Shown here: positions 55,374 to 63,792 of the stretch, in pieces
Numbering within the stretch: position 1 is the stretch's first letter
Layout of the letters: every line of letters begins with the position of its first letter
NCBI GenBank assembly: GCA_017412055.1
Contig: JAFQOW010000011.1
Coordinates: 40,908-104,907 of the forward strand
DNA length: 64,000 bases
Direction of reading: 5' to 3'
DNA from: Lachnospiraceae bacterium
Lineage (GTDB): Bacteria > Bacillota > Clostridia > Lachnospirales > Lachnospiraceae
Program-made: the position numbers and the translations under genes
Notes under the pieces: generated by a model
Told to the model about the DNA's origin: nothing
Databases searched by the model: none
What the model saw: only the letters and a program-made list of their open reading frames with translations

Positions 55374-56177
55374 ATGGCTTGTTTAACAGAGGAGATGAAA
55401 AACAAAAGAGAAAGAAAGCGTAAGTCATCAGTGCTTATAATAGATAGTGATTTAGGAAATATGGGCTTATATAAGTCGATATTATCTACAGAGTATGATT
55501 TGGAAAATGTATTTGAACTAGAAGTAGCTAAGAGTAAGCTTAAGGATTGCGAATATGACGTGATAATTCTTGATGATGCTTTTGATGAAAAGGAATTATT
55601 ACAATTTATACAGGATATTAATAAAATGAAAAGAGGGCAGCTTATATGTCTTATCACAGAACATATGAATAGTGAGCTGGCTGTTAGATGTATATGTAAG
55701 GGTGTTAAAAAAAATATAGAAAAGCCATTTACTAGAGATGGTTTGTCCAATGGTATATATGAAGAGTTAAAGACTATAAGAGATAGTTATATAAAGAAGC
55801 ATATAGTTATAGTAGATGAGGATTTAGATAATCTTAAGAATATGAAGGAAAAGTTAATTGATAGTTATGATGTGACTATTATGAATTGTGCAGAATCGGG
55901 ACTTAAGTATGTTAGAGAATATAAGCCTGACCTTGTTATCGCAGATGCCAGTATGGTAGATAGGTCAGATATGAATATAAGTGAAAATTTATTAAGTAGA
56001 AAAGAGAGCAGTGGTGTAACATTATTGTTTATGACAGACAATCCAGATGAGGAATGTGTGCTTTGGTGTGCTAAGTTTAAGCCAGATGGATTTTTAGTTA
56101 AGCCAATTGATATGGAACAGTTGCTTGACAATATAGAGCGTACATTTTTGGTAGATGCGTACGGTGTTAGAAAATAG
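55374..56177 (+). CDS. Tandem receiver-domain protein without output domain (267 aa)
   Basis: Two REC-like domains in series. Domain 1: VLIIDSD (acidic pocket), VIILDDAF (phospho-acceptor Asp), IEKPF (conserved Lys). Domain 2: IVIVDEDLDN, LVIADASM (candidate acceptor Asp), FLVKPID. There is no DNA-binding or enzymatic output, so it is likely a phosphate relay or protein-interaction regulator. Starts at ATG behind GGAGGG, 108 bases after the pilus operon, and the kinase gene begins 14 bases after its stop, so they form a pair. Confidence 0.8.
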   Translation: MACLTEEMKNKRERKRKSSVLIIDSDLGNMGLYKSILSTEYDLENVFELEVAKSKLKDCEYDVIILDDAFDEKELLQFIQDINKMKRGQLICLITEHMNSELAVRCICKGVKKNIEKPFTRDGLSNGIYEELKTIRDSYIKKHIVIVDEDLDNLKNMKEKLIDSYDVTIMNCAESGLKYVREYKPDLVIADASMVDRSDMNISENLLSRKESSGVTLLFMTDNPDEECVLWCAKFKPDGFLVKPIDMEQLLDNIERTFLVDAYGVRK

Positions 56178-56191
56178 AAAGGAGGAATACT

Positions 56192-59101
56192 ATGAGTTTA
56201 TATGAAGGTTTTTGTTTGATAAGTACACTTGGTATTCTTTCTGGAATAGGTATTTTGTATTATGTAGTAAGATATAAGCCATCTGAAAATCAGAAGAATA
56301 TTTCACTTATATGCTGTGCTGCGCTAGTTATTAATCTTGGCAATTATTTTAGCCTGTTTTCTAATGATTATGACGGGCTTCTTCATGCCAGTCAGTTGCA
56401 GAATGTAGGACATATATTTTTGCTTACTGCATTTATACTTTTTATGGCAGGGTATTGTGAGATAGTTATTCCATATTATTTTAGGGCAGGGTTATATCTT
56501 CTCAATTTTGTCAGTGTTATTTTTTGTTTAACAGCAAGGATTAATAATCTATTTTACAAAAGTGTGGAATATGTCAATGATTCTATTCATCCATATTTAG
56601 AGATTGAGCCAGGTGTAGTATTTATTCTTTTTAGAGTAGTAAATGCACTGTTTGTATTGATATTAGCTATATATATAGTGTACGTAAGTAAGAAGAAAAA
56701 TAAAAAGGATATAGGAAAAAATTTTCTTGTTATTTTAAGCTGTTTTATGGCTGCAGTGGGTGATTTTATATCAATGTTTGAGATAATGCCGGGGTATGGT
56801 TTTGTCGCTATAGGTATAACCATAAGTCTTGTTATACTTTTTGTAGCCATATATAAATATGGAATCCTAGATGTAATGCAGGTAGCAAAGGATAAGATTA
56901 TAGAAAAAGCTTCGGAGGGTGTTATTGTTGTAGATAAGGATAAGAGGTTTTTGTACGCCAATGAAAAAGCTAAAGAAATATTACCATATCTTGCAGGCAG
57001 TGATCTTAAGCTTATAAATGAAAATATCAGTGGTATATTTGAAGGTGAAATGCTTATGATTACAGCTAACCATGGTCATTATGAAGCTAAGGTATCGGAG
57101 CTTAAGGAAAATGGTTATGTTAAGGGTTATATGGCGTGGCTTTTTGACTTGACTTTTATCAATAAATATACAGAGGAAATCGTAGAGCTAAAGGAATACG
57201 CAGAGGCAGCTAATCAGTCAAAGTCAACATTTCTTGCTAATATGTCTCATGAGATTAGAACACCGATGAATGCCATTCTAGGCTTCAATGAGCTTATACT
57301 TCAGAAATCGTCTAATCCAGAGATTATAGGATATGCTAGTGATATAAAGATTGCATCAGCAAATCTTCTTACTCTTATAAATGAAATTTTAGATTTATCT
57401 AAGATTGAAATGGGTAAGATGGAAATAAATGAAAGAAATTATGTTGTTAAAAATCTTATAGATGAGACGGTTATCAATATTATTCCTCAGGCGAATAAGA
57501 AGGGTCTTAAGTTTATTATGGACATTGATGATAATATTCCCTATGAGTTGTATGGCGATGTGGACCATATTAGAAATGTGCTTATTAATATTTTAAATAA
57601 TGCGGTTAAGTATACTCACAAAGGATTTATTAAATTCATCATACGTCTGGAAAAAGAAGAAGATAATGTGGCGAATATTCGATTTGCTGTGGCAGATAGT
57701 GGAATTGGAATCAAGGAAGAGGATATGCCTAAGCTTTTCAATAAATTTGAGAAGTTTGATATAAAAAAGAATAGTAATGTAGAAGGAACAGGTCTTGGAC
57801 TTACTATCGTCAAAGAGTATGTGGAGATGATGGGCGGAACTATAGAAGTGGATAGTGTATATGAGATGGGTAGTACCTTTTCAGTGCTGTTAAATCAGAA
57901 GGTAATAAGCTTTCAAAAGAATGAAGAGGATGTGGCTAACGATGATAAACCATTAAAGACAAATGTAGTTCGAAAGAGATTTAAGGCGCCAAATGCCAGA
58001 ATCCTTGTTACTGATGATAATGATATTAATTTAAAGGTTATCGCAAGCCTTCTTAAATCTTACGACATTAGAGTAGACACTGCTAGTAGTGGAAAAAAAG
58101 CTGTAGAGCTATGTAAGAGCAATCCGTATGATATGATTTTTATGGACCATATGATGCCTGAGATGGACGGTGTGGAAGCTATGCAGCGTATACGTGACCT
58201 TATAGATGAAGATAATTATAGAAGTGTAATATTAGCTGTTACGGCCAATGCCATAGCTGGTGTAAAGGAGATGCTTATAGAGGAGGGCTTTGATGATTAT
58301 TTATCTAAACCTATAGATATTATTCTTCTAGAGGATATGCTACTTAAGTATCTGCCAAAGAATTTAATTATAATGGATGAGACAGGTATGAATTCAGAGC
58401 TTGCATCAATGCAGGAAGAGATAGCTAAGGAACAATGCGAGAGATTTTTAAATAACGAAGCTTTCATAAAAAAAGAAGTAAATTATCCAAGTGATATTAC
58501 TGGTGGAGCAGAAAATGATTTAAGATACATCGATGTAGAACAGGGTATAGCTTGCTGTGGCATGGACAGGGAAGCATATATGGAGGTTTTAAAGATTTAT
58601 TATGAAAGTGTAGATAATCGTATAGATGATTTTCTTCGTTTCTTAAAAGATAAGGATTATAAGAACTATGTTATAGCTGTTCACGGCCTTAAATCCAGCT
58701 CTGCAAGCATCGGCGCTAAGGAGTTTTCTGAGCTTGCCAAGGCACATGAGTTCGCTGGCAAGGAGGGCAGATATGAGTTTATTCATAGTGGAATAGATAA
58801 GCTTATAGCTGATTATAAGGTGATTAAAGAAGAGGTATTTAATATATTGCTTAAGGAGGGTTTAGTACAAGAAGAGGATGCTAAGCTTACAGTAAATAAG
58901 CAATTGGAGGATGAAATACTGGAAAGTATTTTTAAGATGGTTAAAGATTTAGATTTAGCAGGTGTAAGACGCATCGCTAGCTATAGCAAATCTCTTATGC
59001 TATCAGAAGAGGCAGAAGGAATTATACATGACATTGTGAATGCTATAGATTCAGGTAATATAAAAGTGGCTAACCAGTTGGCTAACCACTCTAGAACATA
59101 A
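56192..59101 (+). CDS. Hybrid sensor histidine kinase with 7TM-like input, PAS, receiver and HPt domains (969 aa)
   Basis: Residues about 1-230 hold seven hydrophobic segments, like the histidine-kinase N-terminal 7TM region. A PAS-like segment follows (EKASEGVIVVDKDKRFLYAN). HisKA: FLANMSHEIRTPMNAILGFN, with phospho-His near 352. ATPase: NVLINILNNAVKYTHKGF, DSGIGIKEEDM, GTGLGLTIVK. Receiver: ILVTDDNDINLK with Asp near 650 (MIFMDHMMPEMDG) and Lys in DYLSKPIDI. HPt: AVHGLKSSSASIGAKEF with His near 831. It can run an internal phosphorelay and pass phosphate to the tandem-receiver protein next door. Its 3' end overlaps the convergent ABC gene by 11 bases. A role in pilus or surface regulation is inferred only from position. 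Confidence 0.92.
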   Translation: MSLYEGFCLISTLGILSGIGILYYVVRYKPSENQKNISLICCAALVINLGNYFSLFSNDYDGLLHASQLQNVGHIFLLTAFILFMAGYCEIVIPYYFRAGLYLLNFVSVIFCLTARINNLFYKSVEYVNDSIHPYLEIEPGVVFILFRVVNALFVLILAIYIVYVSKKKNKKDIGKNFLVILSCFMAAVGDFISMFEIMPGYGFVAIGITISLVILFVAIYKYGILDVMQVAKDKIIEKASEGVIVVDKDKRFLYANEKAKEILPYLAGSDLKLINENISGIFEGEMLMITANHGHYEAKVSELKENGYVKGYMAWLFDLTFINKYTEEIVELKEYAEAANQSKSTFLANMSHEIRTPMNAILGFNELILQKSSNPEIIGYASDIKIASANLLTLINEILDLSKIEMGKMEINERNYVVKNLIDETVINIIPQANKKGLKFIMDIDDNIPYELYGDVDHIRNVLINILNNAVKYTHKGFIKFIIRLEKEEDNVANIRFAVADSGIGIKEEDMPKLFNKFEKFDIKKNSNVEGTGLGLTIVKEYVEMMGGTIEVDSVYEMGSTFSVLLNQKVISFQKNEEDVANDDKPLKTNVVRKRFKAPNARILVTDDNDINLKVIASLLKSYDIRVDTASSGKKAVELCKSNPYDMIFMDHMMPEMDGVEAMQRIRDLIDEDNYRSVILAVTANAIAGVKEMLIEEGFDDYLSKPIDIILLEDMLLKYLPKNLIIMDETGMNSELASMQEEIAKEQCERFLNNEAFIKKEVNYPSDITGGAENDLRYIDVEQGIACCGMDREAYMEVLKIYYESVDNRIDDFLRFLKDKDYKNYVIAVHGLKSSSASIGAKEFSELAKAHEFAGKEGRYEFIHSGIDKLIADYKVIKEEVFNILLKEGLVQEEDAKLTVNKQLEDEILESIFKMVKDLDLAGVRRIASYSKSLMLSEEAEGIIHDIVNAIDSGNIKVANQLANHSRT

Positions 59102-60131
59102 AATAATATGTTGGTAAAAATAGATTTTGTAAGTATTTCATAGGAGGGATTATATTTGCCAGATTGAAGAATATCGGACAGCATATAATTGAACCTAATA
59201 TAAATACTGGAATAAGACCACTGTATATGTGTTCATTTGTTACAGATGATAAAATATATGTAACGATTATACATAACATACCATATGCCAACATTGTGAA
59301 AAGTTCATATAAGTAACGGTTACATATTCCCGCGACTAGAAGACTAAAGTATCCAGCAAGCATTGCTATAATGGTCGGTATAGATATTATAAGCAGCTTA
59401 AGGAACGGTCTTTTGGTTAGCGGGATATTTGCATATGTGTTACTGTTTTTATCCTTAAACCAAGATAATCCACCAGTTAAGGCTATTATAAATACAAATA
59501 TGGCAACTATTCCTCTTACAGGTGTTACTAGGTATTCAAATATATTGATGGTGGATTTGCTTCCTGTATAATCCTCATACAAGGCATTGTAATCAAAGGA
59601 GAAGGTTGAATCGTTAGTTGAATATTTTTCATAATATTCTCTTAACTTTATGATATCATCCTCATCCACATTTACAAAGAAATCCTGATTTAACGCATCA
59701 TCTACCAAGAGATTACATGCGCTTACGTCCATAATTGTACCTATCATAACTAGATTAGATAGTAGTGAAATGATATTTTCAGGTGTTTCTATAAGTTCTA
59801 TAAGCTTTTTGTTGTTGCCGTTTACCAATGAGTCATAGAAATCATCCTTTAGAACGTATCCACACTGTATAGTGCTTGAAGAAACAGCTGATAATAACTC
59901 ATCCCTTGTATCGTATTTTTCAAAATGAAGAAGTCCTTTATGATTAAGGAGGTTATCTTCTATATTTTCATCTGTGGTTACAAAGCCAACAGATATACTA
60001 GCTGTCACGTCCTTAGACATAACTCTCATAGTGATAGATAAAACAACCATACACAGGAGTACTGCTATCAATGATGGACGCTTTAACTGTCGTTTAGTAA
60101 GTATGCCACACCAAGTTATAATCTTTTTCAT
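59091..60131 (-). CDS. ABC-2 type transporter permease (346 aa)
   Basis: Last gene of a four-gene minus-strand exporter operon. One N-terminal helix (PSLIAVLLCMVVLSITMRVM), a large extracytoplasmic domain of about 150 residues, then five C-terminal helices: the ABC2_membrane_3 layout (YhgE/Pip-like, NatB-like exporters). It starts behind GGAGCTTTACTAAT, one base after the preceding stop. It pairs with the next-upstream permease to form a heterodimer. The stop codon overlaps the end of the convergent histidine-kinase gene. Confidence 0.84.
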   Translation of the reverse strand: MKKIITWCGILTKRQLKRPSLIAVLLCMVVLSITMRVMSKDVTASISVGFVTTDENIEDNLLNHKGLLHFEKYDTRDELLSAVSSSTIQCGYVLKDDFYDSLVNGNNKKLIELIETPENIISLLSNLVMIGTIMDVSACNLLVDDALNQDFFVNVDEDDIIKLREYYEKYSTNDSTFSFDYNALYEDYTGSKSTINIFEYLVTPVRGIVAIFVFIIALTGGLSWFKDKNSNTYANIPLTKRPFLKLLIISIPTIIAMLAGYFSLLVAGICNRYLYELFTMLAYGMLCIIVTYILSSVTNEHIYSGLIPVFILGSIICCPIFFNLANIIPPMKYLQNLFLPTYYFMF

Positions 60132-60132
60132 A

Positions 60133-61368
60133 TTAGTAAAGCTCCTTTCTTCTCTTTTGATGGGTTATTAGGAGCCCTAATAAGAAGAGAATAATAGCAA
60201 AGCCTAAACAGATTAAAAGACTTATGACGTCAAAAGAGCCTGATAAAAAGCTACTGCTAAAGTTTATCATATAATAGGCTGGCATAAATTTACTAACTAT
60301 TTTAAGTATATCTGGTAGCATTGCTGTAGGTATAAAGCAACCGGATATAAAGCACATTACTATAGTTGAAAAAAATGTTATCATAACCTGTCCTGTCACA
60401 TGTTCTGTTAAAGAAGAGATTAAGTATACAAAGGAGCTGCTTATCATAATAAAAATAGGAATGGTAAGTATCATACCTATTCTGGCAGGTCCTTCTAATT
60501 TTAAATTAAACATTTTCATAATAAATATTGCAGGTGTAGCGACTATGGCAATGGCTGTTAATTGTCCTAGGGCAGTAGATATATATGAACTTAGTCCCTG
60601 AGCTATAAGCGGTGTACCTGATTGAGATAAACGCTTTGAGTTATAAGATGATAAGCTTAGTCTGCCATTAAAGCAGTTTATGCCAAATAGTAATATAAAT
60701 AATACAAGGGCGCCACATATATAATAAGTCATAAGAGGTATGGAACCTGAGGCTGTGACTACTGTTTTATCAAACATTTTATTGCCTGTAGCAGCGATAT
60801 TTATATATTTTAAATTCATTCTAAGTAATGCATCATCTATCTTGTCAGTAGCTTCATTTTCATTGTAAAAATCATAGATACTATATATTCCTGCCTGAGC
60901 AGAACCAAGCATAGTAGTTACAGAGTCTGCCAATTCTTTTATGATAACGGCTTCAAAGCCAGAATCTTCTGGAAAGATAATGGTAATAGGTGTGTTTTTT
61001 CCTGTTACGATACCGTGGGCGGTATCTTCTGGAATATGAATGGCAGCGATTATTTCGCTGGATTTAAGCATATCTATGGCAGAATCTTTTTGAATAAATT
61101 TTATGTCAAGGTTTTCATTGACTGCTTTCATATTTAGCAGGGCATCAGCCACAGTGTTTGCCAGATTTGAATCATCTTCCATTATGACACCTACTGGAAA
61201 TTTTTTATCTGGAGAGACTTCGGATAATGCTCCGTATAGAAATTTATTACCACAAAAAGCAACTGCACTTACTAGGAAAATAAGTGCAGTTGCTCCAAAA
61301 ATCAACTGAGGTAGAGCTCTAAATGTTCTCTTTATATTTAATTGTATAAGAGTTTTAAAGCGTTCCAT
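60133..61368 (-). CDS. ABC-2 type transporter permease (411 aa)
   Basis: Same architecture as its downstream neighbour: one N-terminal helix (PQLIFGATALIFLVSAVAFC), an extracytoplasmic domain (FPVGVIMEDDSNLANTVADA ... IIFPEDSGFEAVIIKELADS) typical of ABC-2 exporters, then five or six C-terminal helices. C-terminal segment ITHQKRRKELY is cytoplasmic. Two non-identical permeases indicate a heterodimeric exporter powered by the ATPase encoded at the start of the operon. RBS is weak (TAGGTATACATT). Substrate unknown. Confidence 0.85.
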   Translation of the reverse strand: MERFKTLIQLNIKRTFRALPQLIFGATALIFLVSAVAFCGNKFLYGALSEVSPDKKFPVGVIMEDDSNLANTVADALLNMKAVNENLDIKFIQKDSAIDMLKSSEIIAAIHIPEDTAHGIVTGKNTPITIIFPEDSGFEAVIIKELADSVTTMLGSAQAGIYSIYDFYNENEATDKIDDALLRMNLKYINIAATGNKMFDKTVVTASGSIPLMTYYICGALVLFILLFGINCFNGRLSLSSYNSKRLSQSGTPLIAQGLSSYISTALGQLTAIAIVATPAIFIMKMFNLKLEGPARIGMILTIPIFIMISSSFVYLISSLTEHVTGQVMITFFSTIVMCFISGCFIPTAMLPDILKIVSKFMPAYYMINFSSSFLSGSFDVISLLICLGFAIILFLLGLLITHQKRRKELY

Positions 61369-61380
61369 AATGTATACCTA

Positions 61381-63027
61381 TTAGTATTCAAAGTCAAAGT
61401 CGTCTTCAAAGTCGTCATCAAAGTCAAAGTCGTCTTCAAAATCGAAGTCGTCATCATCGAAAGCGTCATTATCGAAGGCGTCATTATCGAAAGCGTCATC
61501 ATCAAAATCGAAACTGCTATCTGTTATACCAAGCTCTTCAAGCTTTTCACCGATGTTAATGATTAAATCCAATATATCACTTTCATCCATTTCCCATAAA
61601 TCGTATACAGGTGTCTCTGATGGCTTTGTTACTGAATCGATTGGCTTAAAGCCGATTGTAAAGCCAAGGTCTGCGATAGTTTCTTCGTTTTGAATAAGCT
61701 TAATTGAATCTACTACTAAGCTGAAGAAGTCACCGTCTTTTACATAGTTACCATCTAATGTCACAGCGAAAGACTCTGTATCATCGCCAAAGCTAAGGTC
61801 GATATCAAAGTCGCCGTTTGCTTCGTGCTTTGATACGTATTCAAATGAAACAGTAGATTGACCATCTTCATATAATTCTGTAGTAAGCTCTGTATAGTCA
61901 CCGATATTCTTACCGCCTGTGTAGTCTGCATTGATAACTACTCCTACATCTGCTACAGAAGCATCTGAGCTATTGTAAGTAAGCTTGTCATTTATAACAT
62001 ATGCATCAAATTCAAATCCTGCGATTTCAACTGTATCTGTAAGATAGATTGTAAACTGGATATTTTCACCAAGTACTGCCTCAAGCTCTGATACTAACAT
62101 TCCCCAGTACATATCTACAAGTGAAGATAAATCACCTAACATACTTCCGTTAAATTCTGATTCTGGAATGATGTCTTCACCAGCTGTCTCTTCCACATAA
62201 GCGATAATATCATCTACTAATTTCTGGAAATCCTTATTATTTAATACATACTTGATAGCATCCTTTAAGATAAGTGTTAATTCTTCTACAGGAACCTTTG
62301 CATCAAAGCCCTGATAAGAACCGCCATTAAGCTTAACCATACCTAAATCTTTTGTATCCATCTTAGCCATTGCTTCATCAAATGCTTCGCTGATTACGTC
62401 CTCAAGTCCATCCATAAACTTATCTGAATCGAAATCAAAGTCAGGAGCCTTTACAGAATAATCCTTCATAATCATTTCATAAGCTTCTTTTATTTCATCG
62501 ATATCTATATCAGCGCTAGCTAAAAGTGAACTTCCGATATATGAGTTTTCTAAGTCTTCTAAGAGATTATCAAGGCCAACTGAGATTATTCCGTCAAAAA
62601 GGAATGGTACAGAAGCAATGATTTCACTCTTATCTACATATAATGTACCATTGAATAATCCTAATTCGCCAAGTTTAGCGTTAAGTAAGAGCGCAGCTGC
62701 TTTGGCCTCTGAATCTACCTGTAGTTCTAATTCGCCACCTATACCAGATATTTCATCAACACCTTTGATTGAGTTGATAGTAATACCTAAGTTGGCAGCT
62801 GTCTTTGTGTCTGATAATACTTCGATAAATTCTGTTATGCCTTCTGAACCGTCTGCAGCTGAGCTAAACACATTTGAAATACCTGTAGCTACAGCATCAT
62901 TGGCACTAAGTGAATGTATTGTCTGTAATCCCGAAGGACCAGCAATAGAAAGTGTAAGTGCTGTAGTTGCTACTGTGACAGCACTTGTGACAGCACATAT
63001 TGTTGCAAATAATTTTGTCTTAAACAT
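61381..63027 (-). CDS. Secreted protein of unknown function with Asp/Phe-rich C-terminal repeat (548 aa)
   Basis: Signal peptide (KTKLFATICAVTSAVTVATT) with likely cleavage after the hydrophobic stretch; no lipobox. The mature part, about residues 45-500, is an acidic alpha/beta domain with amphipathic strands (VGVVINADYTGGKNIGDYTE, FDIDLSFGDDTESFAVTLDG). The last 45 residues are nearly all Asp and Phe: SFDFDDDAFDNDAFDNDAF, then DDDDFDFEDDFDFDDDF and so on, ending DFEY. It starts at ATG behind AAGGAGGAATTAAC, one base after the ATPase stop, and is placed between the ATPase and the permeases of the exporter. Candidates: the exported cargo, a substrate-guiding extracytoplasmic factor, or a self-protection factor. 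I do not recognise its family. Confidence 0.72.
   Translation of the reverse strand: MFKTKLFATICAVTSAVTVATTALTLSIAGPSGLQTIHSLSANDAVATGISNVFSSAADGSEGITEFIEVLSDTKTAANLGITINSIKGVDEISGIGGELELQVDSEAKAAALLLNAKLGELGLFNGTLYVDKSEIIASVPFLFDGIISVGLDNLLEDLENSYIGSSLLASADIDIDEIKEAYEMIMKDYSVKAPDFDFDSDKFMDGLEDVISEAFDEAMAKMDTKDLGMVKLNGGSYQGFDAKVPVEELTLILKDAIKYVLNNKDFQKLVDDIIAYVEETAGEDIIPESEFNGSMLGDLSSLVDMYWGMLVSELEAVLGENIQFTIYLTDTVEIAGFEFDAYVINDKLTYNSSDASVADVGVVINADYTGGKNIGDYTELTTELYEDGQSTVSFEYVSKHEANGDFDIDLSFGDDTESFAVTLDGNYVKDGDFFSLVVDSIKLIQNEETIADLGFTIGFKPIDSVTKPSETPVYDLWEMDESDILDLIINIGEKLEELGITDSSFDFDDDAFDNDAFDNDAFDDDDFDFEDDFDFDDDFEDDFDFEY
61384..61521 (-). repeat. Short tandem coding repeats (Asp/Phe)
   Basis: On the plus strand, units such as TCAAAGTCGTC, TCATTATCGAAGGCG and their variants recur through the last 140 bases of the gene. 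They encode alternating DNDAF and FDFDD/FEDD blocks. Unequal crossing-over could vary the tail length. Confidence 0.65.
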
Positions 63028-63028
63028 G

Positions 63029-63715
63029 TTAATTCCTCCTTATATCCATGGCTTTTAATAGTTCATCACCTCTAAGGGTGTTTGGGACATTATGCAATAC
63101 GCCGTCTACTAAAACGTATAGCACATCGCATATGGACAATTCTTCTTCATCGTGTGTGGCAAGAATTACTGCGCCACCCTTAGTTGCGTAGCTTCTAAGA
63201 TAATCTCTTATAAGAAGCTTTGTAGGTAAATCCAGCGCCGCGCTTGGCTCATCTAGAATGATTACCGGTGGATCATTTGCTACTGCCATGGCAATACTTA
63301 ATCGTTTGCGCATTCCACCAGATAATGTCTTTACCTTCTGCTTAAGTATAGGTGTTAAGCCTAGCAATCCGATGACACCATTTGATACAGCCTCCTCGTA
63401 GGTTATCTTTGAGTCGGAGTACCATAGCATTAAATTGTCTTTTACCGATAAATCTGGAAATACTGGGTTTTCCTGTGGAATGTATCCAATGTATTCCGTT
63501 GCACTTCTAGGCTTTTTTGAAATGTCCTTTCCGCATATTTCAATAGTTCCGCTATCTGCTTTTCTCATCCCTGCTATGATGGATAAAAGTGTAGATTTTC
63601 CAGAACCGTTTGTGCCTACAATGCCGATACACTGTCCTCCATTCCCATGAAGAGATATTCCCTTCAAAACCTGGTTCTTCCCAAATGACTTTCGGATGTC
63701 ATTTATTTTAACCAT
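63029..63715 (-). CDS. ABC transporter ATP-binding protein, ABC-2 exporter type (228 aa)
   Basis: Drives the exporter. I chose ATG 63715 (MVKINDIRKSFG); an in-frame TTG at 63751 is the first base of the -35 hexamer and can be ruled out. Walker A GTNGSGKST, signature LSGGMRKRLSIA, Walker B VIILDEPSAALD, switch His in LATHDEEEL. The short 'MRKR' signature and lack of a permease fusion fit the CcmA/NatA-like class. The predicted transcription start lies within about one base of the ATG, so the message is leaderless or nearly so, consistent with the poor RBS. Its stop overlaps the next RBS (TAACATG). Confidence 0.88.
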   Translation of the reverse strand: MVKINDIRKSFGKNQVLKGISLHGNGGQCIGIVGTNGSGKSTLLSIIAGMRKADSGTIEICGKDISKKPRSATEYIGYIPQENPVFPDLSVKDNLMLWYSDSKITYEEAVSNGVIGLLGLTPILKQKVKTLSGGMRKRLSIAMAVANDPPVIILDEPSAALDLPTKLLIRDYLRSYATKGGAVILATHDEEELSICDVLYVLVDGVLHNVPNTLRGDELLKAMDIRRN

Positions 63716-63722
63716 ACACCTT

Positions 63723-63751
63723 ATTCTATACACATAGAAGGAATTTGTCAA
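63723..63751 (-). promoter_or_regulatory. Promoter of the exporter operon (leaderless start predicted)
   Basis: On the minus strand TTGACA (63751-63746), 17 bases, TAGAAT (63728-63723), then AAGGTGT and ATG. The start of transcription would fall at, or one base before, the A of ATG. Confidence 0.65.
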
Positions 63752-63764
63752 TTACACATAGAAG
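63729..63764. promoter_or_regulatory. Direct repeat flanking the -35 box, candidate operator
   Basis: TACACATAGAAG occurs at 63729-63740 and 63753-63764, two exact 12-bp copies 24 bases apart. One fills the spacer of the promoter and one lies just outside its -35. A bound protein would block the polymerase; no regulator is encoded in the window. Confidence 0.45.
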
Positions 63765-63792
63765 AAAACTTCAATTCACAAAGTAATATACG

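Noticed and set aside
61384..61521. CRISPR-like short repeats
   Set aside because: Units are 6-18 bases with no spacers, and in frame they encode the Asp/Phe tail of the secreted protein.
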